In this document: positions 33,305 to 41,155 of the stretch, one piece after another | Position numbering within the stretch: position 1 is the first letter of the stretch | Layout: each line of letters begins with the position of its first letter | IMG/VR virus record: IMGVR_UViG_3300046474_000470 | Span: 20,888-84,887 of that record | Direction: 5' to 3' (one strand) | Origin: a virus | DNA: 64,000 nt | Made by a program: the position numbers and the translations under genes | Notes under the pieces: generated by a model | Seen by the model: only the letters and a program-made list of their open reading frames with translations | Databases searched by the model: none | Told to the model about the DNA's origin: nothing

Positions 33305-33501
33305 CGCACCACCTTCCATTCCTGCGCCTCGACGTCCCAGGTCACGCGCTGCATGCTGTGGAAATGGTGGCCAGGCACGATGAACTGGCCAACCTTGTAG
33401 AAGCCGGTGGCCTCGAACGCCATGATGTCTTCGTCCTTGCCGCGCACCAGCAGCGTCTGGATGCTGTCGGGGCCGTTGTCTTTATCCTGGATAATCTGCA
33501 T
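33301..33501 (-). CDS. Small hypothetical protein (66 aa)
   Basis: Beta-rich (IQTLLVRGKDEDIMAFEATG, FIVPGHHFHSMQRVTW). Short spacing to the upstream gene with its own Shine-Dalgarno. Confidence 0.7.
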   Translation of the reverse strand: MQIIQDKDNGPDSIQTLLVRGKDEDIMAFEATGFYKVGQFIVPGHHFHSMQRVTWDVEAQEWKVVR

Positions 33502-33504
33502 GTG

Positions 33505-33813
33505 CTACTCCTTGTAGAGGGAAAGGCCGGGCCAGGTGTCGGCGTCGACGTCGAGCATGATCCAGCCGGTATTGGTGTGCGGCTGCAGCGCGCGGAAAAC
33601 GTGCTGCAGGTCGACGGGCAGGCCGTAGAATTCGTCGCGCTGCTCGGCGTCGGCGCAGGCCTCGCAGGCCGGGATCCGGAGGAAGAAGCCGTCCTCGTAC
33701 TGGGCGATCCAGAAAGGCGGCTCGGCCTCGTCACGCTTGACGCGCAGCCAGTGCAGGGTGCGCTGTGACAGGTGGCGCAGCGCGATGGCCGGCATGGCGA
33801 TCTGACGGATCAT
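33505..33813 (-). CDS. DUF5983-like hypothetical protein (102 aa)
   Basis: The block GFFLRIPAC, then DLQHVFRALQPHTNTGWIML and DVDADTWPGL, resembles the DUF5983 pattern of small phage and plasmid proteins; a loose match from memory. Two Cys (ACEACAD) are close together. Confidence 0.68.
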   Translation of the reverse strand: MIRQIAMPAIALRHLSQRTLHWLRVKRDEAEPPFWIAQYEDGFFLRIPACEACADAEQRDEFYGLPVDLQHVFRALQPHTNTGWIMLDVDADTWPGLSLYKE

Positions 33814-34031
33814 AGCGGCTCCCCATCCACAGGCTCGCCGTCAATCTCGTAGAGGTCGACGTCGCCTTCGACGCTGACCTCGCACAGGATCGGCTCGCCG
33901 CCCGGCCAGCAGCCGAGGTTGGCGCTGGCACCGTCGACCTGTTCGCGAAGCAGATCGGCTGCAGCTTCCTTGGTGTCGGCCTTGACGCGGATGGCGCAGA
34001 CGAGGGTGGTGTCAAATGCGAATTCAGGCAT
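33810..34031 (-). CDS. Small acidic protein (73 aa)
   Basis: Beta-alpha-beta-like order (FDTTLVCAIRVKADTKEAAA, then CEVSVEGDVDLYEIDG). Acidic C-terminus. No family recognised. Confidence 0.7.
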   Translation of the reverse strand: MPEFAFDTTLVCAIRVKADTKEAAADLLREQVDGASANLGCWPGGEPILCEVSVEGDVDLYEIDGEPVDGEPL

Positions 34032-34039
34032 AGCTGTTC

Positions 34040-34753
34040 CTAGTTGTTGAACCAGGCCACATGCGTGGCCCAGTCGGGTTTCGGGGTGGACCAGACGCTG
34101 TGGTCCATGCTGCGGCCTTCAGCAGTGGCCCAGTAGCCGTCGCCGTCGGAGCGGATGAAGCCGCTAGTCCTGCGGCACTGCTCGAACTCGTCAACCGTAA
34201 GCAGATCACCGCAGCTTCTATCGTGAGGCGTGAGCACGGGCACGGTCGGCGCCCAGTCGCCCCAGCTTTGCTCGCTGGCACGCCACTCGCACAGCTTGTC
34301 GAAGCGATCAGGCAGCGGCATCTCCTGCCATGTTGCGTGGGGATGCTCCAGGCCGCTGAAGACGATGCCGGCGCAGTCGCCAGTGGTGATGCCGACCTGG
34401 TCCATCACGCTGCGCAGCGCCTCGTCGAGGTCGTTGATGTTGGCTGCGACGTTGAGCATCTCGTCGGTGATGGCGTCGCCGGCGCGGCGCGTCGCCGGCT
34501 CGTCTTCGATCTCGGATATAGCGATCAAGCTCTCGTTTTCAGCGTCGATGTCGATCTGGGAGGGCAGGTTGAGACGCTCGCACAGGGCGTCGATCTGATC
34601 GTCGTCGAGCGGCGTGACGGCGCCGCAGTTGGTGGCGATGTCGATCAGGTTGCTCGGCACGGTACCGAGCCGCTGCAACTCGATCTGGTAGCCGCGCAGC
34701 GCGGCCAGCACGGTGGCGTGCTCGGCGGGGTTGAGGGCGTAGAGGGTGGTCAT
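34040..34753 (-). CDS. Acidic hypothetical protein (237 aa)
   Basis: Acidic throughout, N-terminal half helical (LYALNPAEHATVLAALRGYQ), C-terminal half with aromatic blocks (WGDWAPTVPVLTPHD, DGYWATAEGRSMDHSVW). No catalytic motif seen. Confidence 0.73.
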   Translation of the reverse strand: MTTLYALNPAEHATVLAALRGYQIELQRLGTVPSNLIDIATNCGAVTPLDDDQIDALCERLNLPSQIDIDAENESLIAISEIEDEPATRRAGDAITDEMLNVAANINDLDEALRSVMDQVGITTGDCAGIVFSGLEHPHATWQEMPLPDRFDKLCEWRASEQSWGDWAPTVPVLTPHDRSCGDLLTVDEFEQCRRTSGFIRSDGDGYWATAEGRSMDHSVWSTPKPDWATHVAWFNN

Positions 34754-34962
34754 GGGTTCTCCTCGTCAATCTGGGCCTCGACCCAGTCCCAGTAGCCGCG
34801 GATCGTGATCCGCTGCGCGACGGCTTGGCGCCAGTCCCAGGCCGAATAGCGTGGGTGCTCGCCATCGCGCTCATCGTTGCTGGGCGTCGTGTACTTTTGG
34901 CGCAGTTCGTCAGCCGTCAGCAGCCGGTCGTCACGCGCAAGTTCGGGCGGGTAGTGGCTCAT
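34750..34962 (-). CDS. Small hypothetical protein (70 aa)
   Basis: ATG at 34962 in an ATGA junction. Contains YSAWDWRQAVAQRITIRGYW. No family recognised. Confidence 0.7.
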   Translation of the reverse strand: MSHYPPELARDDRLLTADELRQKYTTPSNDERDGEHPRYSAWDWRQAVAQRITIRGYWDWVEAQIDEENP

Positions 34963-35177
34963 GCTTGTGTCTCCACTTCGTAATGCGTCCGGGCCCGCTC
35001 GAGCATGGCGTTGAAGTCCTGCTCGTTGCGGTCGGCCCAGTGCATCAGGTTGCAAAGCAGGTCGCCGAGGGCGTCTTCGCGGTCGGTGTTGGTCGCCATC
35101 TCGAAGTTGGCGATCGCGATCTCGGCCCATTCGGCGCGGGCGTCGTTCTGTCCTTCGGGGTCGGGTGGCAGGTTCAT
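34959..35177 (-). CDS. Small conserved-type phage protein (72 aa)
   Basis: ATG at 35177. The C-terminal LGDLLCNLMHWADRNEQDFN pattern recurs in small proteins of many phages (D-L-L-x-N/D-L-x-H-W-x-D), which I recognise but cannot name. Function unknown. Confidence 0.73.
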   Translation of the reverse strand: MNLPPDPEGQNDARAEWAEIAIANFEMATNTDREDALGDLLCNLMHWADRNEQDFNAMLERARTHYEVETQA

Positions 35178-35374
35178 TTCATCTCCTTGGGTTGGTAATA
35201 GGCGACCTCGCCGGTCCAGGCGAAAGGCCAGGTGTCCAGCTTCACGCCGGCGCGGCCGGTGAGCAGCATGCGCGGCGGCCAGCCGGGCCACTCAGTGTTG
35301 GCCATCTCGTGGTTGACGACGGTGCCGTCGCCGTGCGGCGTGGTGACGCGGGCGCCGATGACGGGAAGGGTCAC
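35174..35374 (-). CDS. Small SH3-like protein (66 aa)
   Basis: GTG start, GGAGG 8 nt upstream. Begins with IGARVTTPHGDGTVVNHE, a short beta-barrel entry like that of SH3-type phage proteins, and ends with a Trp-rich segment. Confidence 0.7.
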   Translation of the reverse strand: MTLPVIGARVTTPHGDGTVVNHEMANTEWPGWPPRMLLTGRAGVKLDTWPFAWTGEVAYYQPKEMK

Positions 35375-35571
35375 GGCCGGACCCTCCCGTCCGACAGCTT
35401 GAGCATCTCGACGTACTCGTGCAGCCGCTTCTTCGCCACGCGCAGAGCTTCTTTGATAGCCGGCACGTCCTCCGGGTAAGTGGCGCCCTTGTTGGCGTCG
35501 GCGATCGAGGCGTTGACGAACTTTGTGATGCGCTTCTTCAGTTCGCGGGCTTCGCTGGTGGTGATGGTCAT
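35371..35571 (-). CDS. Small helical protein (66 aa)
   Basis: Basic and helical (EARELKKRITKFVNASIAD, AIKEALRVAKKRLHEYVEML), probably a helical hairpin. No family recognised. Confidence 0.7.
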   Translation of the reverse strand: MTITTSEARELKKRITKFVNASIADANKGATYPEDVPAIKEALRVAKKRLHEYVEMLKLSDGRVRP

Positions 35572-35777
35572 GTGGTCTCCCTGTGGCGGTTGTAGCGGCG
35601 CTCCTGCTCCCGGTGGGTCAGGATCTGGTACATCTCGCTGCGCCGGCGGTGGTAGGGCAGGGCCTTGTACTCGCGCTTGAGGCGCTTGCGGATCCAGACC
35701 AGCGTCTCGCCGGTACCGTCGGCGAGCAGTATGTGCAGGGCGGCGCGCCGGATGCGCCGGGCGGCGCGGCCGTTCAC
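35568..35777 (-). CDS. Small very basic protein (69 aa)
   Basis: GTG start. More than a quarter of residues are Arg or Lys (RAARRIRRAALHI, RKRLKREYKALPYHRRRSE). It could bind nucleic acid. Confidence 0.68.
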   Translation of the reverse strand: MNGRAARRIRRAALHILLADGTGETLVWIRKRLKREYKALPYHRRRSEMYQILTHREQERRYNRHRETT

Positions 35778-36166
35778 GATGCCGCTCCCGACATATCGAT
35801 CACCACACGCAGACCATCCAGGATGACGTAGTAGACGTCGGCCTTGCGGGTGGTGTAGACGCGGCGCCAGCGGTGGTCGTCCAGCACCTGCACCTCGCGG
35901 GCGGTGGGCACCTTGTCCGCCCTGGTCTGGCCGTTCTTCGAAAAGCGCTCGCGCTGGTTGGTGACGGCGAGCTTGCGGTGCTGGGTTGGGTCGCTGGCGA
36001 GCATCTCGTAGTTGCTGGCGCCGACGGCGCGCACCCCGCGGATCGCGCGATCCGGGCAGCCTTCGGCGGCCATGACGGCGCGGCGCGCGGCCCCTTCGTC
36101 GGTGGCCATGGTCTCGATGGTGACCCAGCCGCGGTCGTGCTTAATTCGCAGGCGAAAACGGAACAT
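35774..36166 (-). CDS. Basic hypothetical protein (130 aa)
   Basis: Beta N-terminus (MFRFRLRIKHDRGWVTIETM), a helix with AARRAVMAAEGCPDRAI, and a C-terminal beta pair. No family recognised. Overlaps the upstream gene by 26 bp. Confidence 0.7.
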   Translation of the reverse strand: MFRFRLRIKHDRGWVTIETMATDEGAARRAVMAAEGCPDRAIRGVRAVGASNYEMLASDPTQHRKLAVTNQRERFSKNGQTRADKVPTAREVQVLDDHRWRRVYTTRKADVYYVILDGLRVVIDMSGAAS

Positions 36167-36359
36167 GCTCTTCCTCCTCGTCGTCGCCGGACGAAGTCCA
36201 GCCGGTGTTGGTGGTGGCCCGGGCGCCGTACTGCTCGCAGACCGGCTCGAGGACTTGATCCTGCAGCTCCTCGACGGCGAACTTCAGGATGCTGTTCATG
36301 CTGTCCGGCGGCGGGCCGTCGTCGCCGAAGTCGATCACGATCTTGATTTCAAGTTGCAT
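36141..36359 (-). CDS. Small acidic protein (72 aa)
   Basis: Strand IKIVIDFGDDGPPP then helix LKFAVEELQDQVLEPVCEQ, acidic C-terminus (SGDDEEEEHV). No family recognised. Confidence 0.7.
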   Translation of the reverse strand: MQLEIKIVIDFGDDGPPPDSMNSILKFAVEELQDQVLEPVCEQYGARATTNTGWTSSGDDEEEEHVPFSPAN

Positions 36360-36360
36360 G

Positions 36361-36897
36361 TCAGATCCCCCGGTTCCAGTAGCCCAGCTTGCTCATCGCC
36401 AGCACCGCGGCCTCGGCCTGCACGATGGCGTCGTTCAGGGCGTTGTGGTGCACGCCCTGGCTGCGATCGGGCGAGATGCCGGCCAGGTCGTACAGGGTGC
36501 GGGTGCAGCGCACGTTGTAGAAGGTCCACGGCGCGTCGATGCCGGTCGCGCGGTAGGCGGCGTCCAGCAACGGCACGTCGAAGGTGGCGCCGTGGCACCA
36601 GACCTTCTCGCCTTTCTGGTAGGTGAACCAGTCGCGCAAGGAGTTCAGCACGCTGTTCAGGTGCCGGCCCTCCATACCGAACGCAGCAGCGCGCGCCTCG
36701 TCGCTCTGGCCCATCCACCAGGCCACGGTGTCCAGATCGATGGTGAGGCCGGCGGCGGCGCAGCTCTTCGGGTCGATGGCCCAGTGCCGGCCTTCTTCAA
36801 TCTGCACGCCGCGCTCGTCGAACGGCACGGCGCCGACGGAGAGAATGGCGGATCCGGGCGTGGTGCCCAGTGTTTCGATGTCAATCATGATGTGCAT
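36361..36897 (-). CDS. DEDD 3'-5' exonuclease, exonuclease VIII/RNase T-like
   Basis: 178 aa. Exo I HIMIDIETLGTTPGSAILSV, Exo II CHGATFDVPLLDAAYR, Exo III HHNALNDAIVQAEAAV. It resembles the single-domain exonucleases annotated as exonuclease VIII-like or Rv2179c-like in phages. It acts on DNA or RNA 3' ends; the substrate is unknown. Being inside the accessory array and smaller than the enzyme at 9806-10522, it is probably not the replication proofreader. Confidence 0.85.
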   Translation of the reverse strand: MHIMIDIETLGTTPGSAILSVGAVPFDERGVQIEEGRHWAIDPKSCAAAGLTIDLDTVAWWMGQSDEARAAAFGMEGRHLNSVLNSLRDWFTYQKGEKVWCHGATFDVPLLDAAYRATGIDAPWTFYNVRCTRTLYDLAGISPDRSQGVHHNALNDAIVQAEAAVLAMSKLGYWNRGI

Positions 36898-36906
36898 ATG
36901 TGTTCC

Positions 36907-37170
36907 TTATTTGATGCGGACGAAGGCGATCGCCTCTTCCAGCGTGAGGTTGGTGAGGATCTCCTCGGCACGACCGTCGACGAGGTCTTGGCCGCCGCCG
37001 AAGGCGGCGCGCCACAGGTCGTCCGCAAGGATTTTCAGGTAGGCGTCATCGGCCAGCATGTCCGGTGCCAGCACGGCGCTGGCGCAGACGTCGTGGTCGA
37101 CCATGTGCTCGCCGACGGCCATGAGGAAGGCGCCGGCTTCGGCGTGGGTGAGGTTGGCGGGGATGGTCAT
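36907..37170 (-). CDS. Small helical protein (87 aa)
   Basis: Helical with hydrophobic blocks (AGAFLMAVGEHMVDHDVC, EEILTNLTLEEAIAFV). No family recognised. Confidence 0.7.
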   Translation of the reverse strand: MTIPANLTHAEAGAFLMAVGEHMVDHDVCASAVLAPDMLADDAYLKILADDLWRAAFGGGQDLVDGRAEEILTNLTLEEAIAFVRIK

Positions 37171-37409
37171 GCCAGATTCTCCGCGAGGGCGCCGATCAGC
37201 TGCAGCGCGTTCATGTGGTAGGTGGAGCCGGCGTGAGCCTGCAGCGCGGCGTGAATGATGGCGTCGGCATCGCTGGCGAACTTGGGGTCGTCATAAGGCA
37301 CATCCGGATGGTCGCTCGGGCAGTCGATGCGCTGCAGCTGCAGGCGGCCGTCAACGTCAAACAGGTCCCAGCCCTCGGCCCAGGCTTGTGCATTGTCGAA
37401 ATGAATCAT
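37167..37409 (-). CDS. Small hypothetical protein (80 aa)
   Basis: ATG at 37409. WDLFDVDGRLQLQRID then a helical end (ALQLIGALAENLA). This resembles small phage proteins with the AxxxGW-x-[IL]F-x(3)-G pattern. No function known. Confidence 0.72.
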   Translation of the reverse strand: MIHFDNAQAWAEGWDLFDVDGRLQLQRIDCPSDHPDVPYDDPKFASDADAIIHAALQAHAGSTYHMNALQLIGALAENLA

Positions 37410-37567
37410 TCTTCCTCCGAAAGGTTGCGGCGCGCGAGCTCGGCGCGCGCCAGGTTGGCATAGGCTCGGCGGCCGGCGGCGCGCTCTTTCTCGAGCACAC
37501 CGTACACCTGCCGGTCGGTGCACTGACGCAGGTAGCCTTCGAATTCGTGGCGATCTTGGTTGGTCAT
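37406..37567 (-). CDS. Very small helical protein (53 aa)
   Basis: ATG at 37567. Basic and helical (DRQVYGVLEKERAAGRRAYA), ATGA junctions at both ends. Confidence 0.7.
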   Translation of the reverse strand: MTNQDRHEFEGYLRQCTDRQVYGVLEKERAAGRRAYANLARAELARRNLSEEE

Positions 37568-37821
37568 GCCCAGCCCTCGTCGAACACATGAAAGACCATG
37601 CCGCCGGCCGTCTGCACGGTGCCGATAAAGGCGCCCTCGTAGTTCTGGTTCGGCCAGCCGGTGCCGATCACGCGGAGCCGGCGCGGCGCCGGCGGGCTCT
37701 CCGGATTGACCAGTGCCCAGACATAGAGCTCGCCAGCCTGCCCGCCGGTGGAGAGGATTTGCGCGTCGGCCGGCATGAGCGTCTCGCCGGACTGGATCAG
37801 ATACTTGTAGATGGTTTTCAT
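37564..37821 (-). CDS. DUF7352-like small beta protein (85 aa)
   Basis: ATG at 37821. Begins MKTIYKYLIQ and has AQILSTGGQAGELYVWALVN, then VIGTGWP and VQTAGGMVFHVF. This N-terminus and the GTGWP/VFHVF endings match a small phage family that I recall as DUF7352. Function unknown. Confidence 0.77.
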   Translation of the reverse strand: MKTIYKYLIQSGETLMPADAQILSTGGQAGELYVWALVNPESPPAPRRLRVIGTGWPNQNYEGAFIGTVQTAGGMVFHVFDEGWA

Positions 37822-38273
37822 GGCGCGTAAATCTCCGTGTTGGTGAGATCGATCTTCGGCAGCGCCTCCAGCGGCACGAAGGCGACCCAAGGGTTGGCAA
37901 TCATGTTGCTGTCGCTGGCAAGGATCAGCGCGTGGCCATACGGCGCCCACGGGATGATCTTGAAGCTGCCGATGTAGTCGTTGCTGGCGCCGCCGATGCG
38001 CGGCGTGCAGCGGCTCTCGACCCGCCGGCGAACGTCTGGCAGCGGCCGCACGTACAAACCATGCTTGAGGCAGCTGCTCAGGTTGTCGTCGCCCCAAATC
38101 TTGATGCCCGGCGCCTCGGAGCTGACGAAGAAGTAGCCGGGCGGGGCGATAGGGAGGGTGCCGCGGTCGCTGCGCTCGTAGCGGCAGTATTTGAAGTCGG
38201 CGAACAGGCTGGCCAGGTCGGGCATGACGCCGAACAGGGTCTTCGCGACGCTTTCGTCAGGTAGCGGCTTCAT
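37818..38273 (-). CDS. Hypothetical protein (151 aa)
   Basis: Beta-rich with several Cys (KYCRYERSD, LSSCLKHGL, ESRCTPRIGG). The C-terminal part contains IIPWAPYGHALILASDSNMI. No family recognised. Confidence 0.72.
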   Translation of the reverse strand: MKPLPDESVAKTLFGVMPDLASLFADFKYCRYERSDRGTLPIAPPGYFFVSSEAPGIKIWGDDNLSSCLKHGLYVRPLPDVRRRVESRCTPRIGGASNDYIGSFKIIPWAPYGHALILASDSNMIANPWVAFVPLEALPKIDLTNTEIYAP

Positions 38274-38716
38274 CGCGCAGCCTCCTGTGTCTGCTCGATG
38301 TCCTCGACCTGCGCGCGGACGTCGTCTTCCAGCTCCTCGCGCGCCAACAGCACGCGGATCCGGGCGATGACGTCGGCAGGCTTCGGGTCGTAGGTTTCCT
38401 CGCCCTTCTCGTTGACGGTGTAGGCGCTGCTGCTGAACAGGCGCCAGACGTCGTCGAAGTGCAGGCCGAAGAAAATCTCGAGGGCGTCCCAGTTGTTCGG
38501 GTTGTCGGCGCCGGGCGCGGTGTCCAGCAGGAGGACCGGGACGCGGCCGGAGCCGGTACCGCGCAGCTCGAAACCCTGCTGGTTAAAGACCGGGTCCTGG
38601 GCTGCATGGCCGGCGGCGCAGGCCGCGGTGCCACAGGTCCAGTTGTCCATCTTGAGCCGCCCGGGCGGCACGCGCTCGAGGATGGTGATGAGGTGTTTCA
38701 GGCGTTCACGGTTCAT
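38270..38716 (-). CDS. CGTxAC-motif protein, paralogue 1 (148 aa)
   Basis: ATG at 38716. Shares with the 40380-40769 product the start MxRERLxHLIT, W-x-CGTAACAAGHA, a DPVF-x2-QG block, an LFSS-x2-Y block and a C-terminal ADVIARI-x2-LLAR. The CGTxACxxG motif with nearby His is common in small phage proteins of unknown role. The two copies lie 1.7 kb apart and are clear duplicates. Confidence 0.78.
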   Translation of the reverse strand: MNRERLKHLITILERVPPGRLKMDNWTCGTAACAAGHAAQDPVFNQQGFELRGTGSGRVPVLLLDTAPGADNPNNWDALEIFFGLHFDDVWRLFSSSAYTVNEKGEETYDPKPADVIARIRVLLAREELEDDVRAQVEDIEQTQEAAR

Positions 38717-38895
38717 GACTTCTCCTGGTAGTAGGTCTGGCAGAGGACGGCGTCGTTGAGGGCGTTGATCAGCTGGCGGCGCCACTCGTTGTCGTTTTCC
38801 ATCGGCTCCTGGTCGTAGATGAAGGTGTGGATCGGCGTGGCCTCACCGCGCTTGACTGCAGCAGAAGCCTCTTCGTAGGGAGGCAAGTTGGTCAT
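38713..38895 (-). CDS. Small hypothetical protein (60 aa)
   Basis: Contains RGEATPIHTFIYDQEPMEND and a helix WRRQLINALNDAV. No family recognised. Confidence 0.7.
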   Translation of the reverse strand: MTNLPPYEEASAAVKRGEATPIHTFIYDQEPMENDNEWRRQLINALNDAVLCQTYYQEKS

Positions 38896-39353
38896 TCCTC
38901 TTCCTCCTCGAAGCTGATCTCGACGCGCAGCAGGTTGCCGGCGCTGTCCTCCACCCGGTAGACCGGAAAGCGGCCGTCGCCCCAGGCGGTGCGGGAAGCG
39001 ACCGCCGTCTCGGCGCCGCGGCCAGCGAGCTCGCCGCCCTTGCTGCCGTCAATGGTGCGGAAGCAGGCGCTGTTGTAATCCAGGCCGTAGCGCGGCAGGG
39101 TGGTCGGGATGCGCTGGTAGGTGCCGGCGTCGAGCAGCTGGTTCATGCATTTGCCGCCTTCGCTCTCGATCGGCGACTGGAAGTGGTCGAAGTCGACGCC
39201 ATACTGCAGGACCTTACCGTCGGCGTTCTTGAAGCGGCGGATGTCCTGGAATTCGGTGTCCTGCCAGTGGGCGAGATAGCGGGGGTCGACGATGACGAAC
39301 TGGCCGGAGTCGATGGTGATGTGGCCGATGAGCTTGCGGATGGGGTGGGTCAC
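38892..39353 (-). CDS. Hypothetical protein (153 aa)
   Basis: The GTG at 39353 is chosen for its GTGA junction and a GGGAG 7 nt upstream. Starts VTHPIRKLIGHITIDSGQFV, with VDPRYLAHW; the C-terminus is acidic (EISFEEEEE). The SGQ-x2-IVDP pattern suggests a phage beta-fold family, not named. Confidence 0.72.
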   Translation of the reverse strand: MTHPIRKLIGHITIDSGQFVIVDPRYLAHWQDTEFQDIRRFKNADGKVLQYGVDFDHFQSPIESEGGKCMNQLLDAGTYQRIPTTLPRYGLDYNSACFRTIDGSKGGELAGRGAETAVASRTAWGDGRFPVYRVEDSAGNLLRVEISFEEEEE

Positions 39354-39667
39354 AGGAGGTCTCCCAGGGTTTGCTGTTTGATGGTGGTGGAAACGATGCC
39401 GTACATTTCGGTACGGTGCTGGCAGTTGCCGTACTTGCGCAGACAGGTGATCATGCCGCGCGGGGCCGTGTCGCCAGCGAAGTTGAGGGCGCACTGGATG
39501 GCGTCGGCCTTGGTCAGCGCGATGCTTTGGCTTTCGGACAGGCAGCCGGGCAGATGCCACTCGGCGATCCAGATCTTGCGGCGCAGGGCGCTAGCCAGCA
39601 CGTCGGCGGCGCGAACGCCGTAACCGTCGGCCAGGCGCTCGATGGCTTCGTCGAAGGTGAGCTTCAC
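39350..39667 (-). CDS. Hypothetical protein (105 aa)
   Basis: GTG start, GGGAGG 5 nt upstream. Helical N-terminus (FDEAIERLADGYGVRAADVL), two Cys/His groups further on (GCLSES, CLRKYGNCQH). No family recognised. Confidence 0.72.
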   Translation of the reverse strand: MKLTFDEAIERLADGYGVRAADVLASALRRKIWIAEWHLPGCLSESQSIALTKADAIQCALNFAGDTAPRGMITCLRKYGNCQHRTEMYGIVSTTIKQQTLGDLL

Positions 39668-39852
39668 AGCAGCCTCCCTTCGATGATGCGACTGGCCACC
39701 AGCACGACGCAGCCGGGCTTGTGCTCCACGGGCAGCATGTCGAGGTCGACGATGCAGTAGCGGCAGCGGGCGTCGCCGTGCGGGTTGATCCAGCGATGCC
39801 AGCGGTGCACCGTCTGGGCAAGCTGCAGCACTTCTTCGGGGGTGGCGCTCAT
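39664..39852 (-). CDS. Small zinc-site-like protein (62 aa)
   Basis: ATG at 39852. HRWHRWINPHGDARCRYC followed by HKPGC gives a set of His/Cys residues that could hold one zinc. Function unknown. Confidence 0.7.
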   Translation of the reverse strand: MSATPEEVLQLAQTVHRWHRWINPHGDARCRYCIVDLDMLPVEHKPGCVVLVASRIIEGRLL

Positions 39853-40070
39853 GCTTCCTCCTCGATCCAGCGCAGGCCGAGGAAGTGCGGCGACCATGCC
39901 TTGTGCAGGCGCATGTCGCCGACGTCGTCGGGGTTGGACCAGACGTGCACGTAATTCGTTTCCGGGTCCCAGCCGGCAACGGTGTAGAAGCGTGCCGGAT
40001 AAGCGCCGCGCTCGCGCACGACGTCGCCCGGGCGGACCTTGAAGCCGGAGTCTTCGCGGACGAGGATCAT
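39849..40070 (-). CDS. Small SH3-like protein (73 aa)
   Basis: KVRPGDVVRERGAYPARFYT and YVHVWSNPDD suggest a short beta barrel. No family recognised. Confidence 0.7.
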   Translation of the reverse strand: MILVREDSGFKVRPGDVVRERGAYPARFYTVAGWDPETNYVHVWSNPDDVGDMRLHKAWSPHFLGLRWIEEEA

Positions 40071-40306
40071 TTCTGGGCCTCGACGTCGCGTAGTTGCTTG
40101 ATCAGCGCGAGGAGGGTGTTCGGGTTGGCAGCTTCGACGAAGGCAAGCTCCGGGCTGTCTTCGCCGACACAGGTCTCCAGCACGTAGCGCATGCCGCCGT
40201 AGCTGGGCGCGGCGATGACGACGCCGGTGGATTCCCAGTCGCCGCGGAAGGTGCCGCCGCCGGCGGCGATGGCTTTCGCTTCGAGATCGTCAAGGTTGGT
40301 GGTCAT
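40067..40306 (-). CDS. Ead/Ea22-like small protein (79 aa)
   Basis: The C-terminal VEAANPNTLLALIKQLRDVE follows the A-NP-x2-[LV]LALI-x2-LR pattern found in many lambdoid ead/Ea22-type proteins. The N-terminal half is shorter than usual. Function unknown. Confidence 0.72.
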   Translation of the reverse strand: MTTNLDDLEAKAIAAGGGTFRGDWESTGVVIAAPSYGGMRYVLETCVGEDSPELAFVEAANPNTLLALIKQLRDVEAQK

Positions 40307-40383
40307 TCGTCGAGGCTCCAGCTGAGGCCGAGGATTTCAGCCGGCCACGGCGTCAGGTGGCGCACGTCGGTGGCGCGGCTCAT
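40303..40383 (-). CDS. Microprotein (26 aa)
   Basis: MSRATDVRHLTPWPAEILGL is followed by six residues. Although tiny, it exactly fills the space between two genes with an ATGA overlap at both ends, as the larger genes do, which supports translation. No function known. Confidence 0.6.
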   Translation of the reverse strand: MSRATDVRHLTPWPAEILGLSWSLDE

Positions 40384-40769
40384 TTCGTTTCTCCTCGTGC
40401 AAGTAATTTTTCGATGCGGGCGATGACGTCCGCGGTGGTGGGATTGCGGCCGTAGCTGCCCGACGAGAACAGATTCAGGCTCTCCTGCAGGGTGATGTCG
40501 AAGAACTGGGAGGCGACGTCGAAGCCGGTGAGCCAGTCTTCGGTACCGGCCAGTCGCGGCTGGAAAGCTGCGGCGTTGCCACCGTACTGCGACTGCTCAT
40601 AGACCAGCGTCAGGCCCTGCTCGATAAAGACTGGGTCGAGGCAGGCCCATCCAATGGCGCAGGCCACCGTGCCGCAGTCGCGGTTCTCGCGCCAGGTGCT
40701 GAGGGTGAATTGCTCGGCCGGCACGCCCTGCAGGACGGTGATCAGGTGCTGCAAACGCTCGCGGCTCAT
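40380..40769 (-). CDS. CGTxAC-motif protein, paralogue 2 (129 aa)
   Basis: Duplicate of the 38270-38716 product: MSRERLQHLITVLQGVP, CGTVACAIGWACLDPVF, LFSSGSYGRNPTTADVIARI. Shorter by 19 residues, mainly at the C-terminus. Function unknown. Confidence 0.78.
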   Translation of the reverse strand: MSRERLQHLITVLQGVPAEQFTLSTWRENRDCGTVACAIGWACLDPVFIEQGLTLVYEQSQYGGNAAAFQPRLAGTEDWLTGFDVASQFFDITLQESLNLFSSGSYGRNPTTADVIARIEKLLARGETK

Positions 40770-41155
40770 TTCGTGGCTCCTGTGGCAAGGGTGATGGCGC
40801 GGTTGTAGGTGGCGACGACTTCCTTCGGCGTGCGGCCGAGGAATTCAGCGACGGCTTCGAGCGTGAGGTGGCCGGTGAGCTCCATGGTCGGCGACCAGCT
40901 GGCGCGCAGCAGGCGCGCCATGTCGAGGGTGAGATCGGAGCCCTCAGCCTGGGTGATGAGGGCTTCGATTTCTTCAGGCGACTCGGTGACGGTCAGGGAT
41001 CCGCTCACCAGGTGGACGCTCGTCAGCTGCACGCGGCTGCCGGTGTCTGTCTGGTAGGGCGGCGGCAGGGTGATGCTTTCGATGTTGGTGGTGCGGATAC
41101 GCACCGGGCGTTGGCGGGCATAGGTGGCGGCGTTGTTCAGGGTGATGAAGGACAT
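40766..41155 (-). CDS. Hypothetical protein (129 aa)
   Basis: Beta N-terminal half (RIRTTNIESITLPP, VQLTSVHLVSGSLTVTES), helical C-terminal half (LTLEAVAEFLGRTPKEVVAT). No family recognised. Confidence 0.72.
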   Translation of the reverse strand: MSFITLNNAATYARQRPVRIRTTNIESITLPPPYQTDTGSRVQLTSVHLVSGSLTVTESPEEIEALITQAEGSDLTLDMARLLRASWSPTMELTGHLTLEAVAEFLGRTPKEVVATYNRAITLATGATK

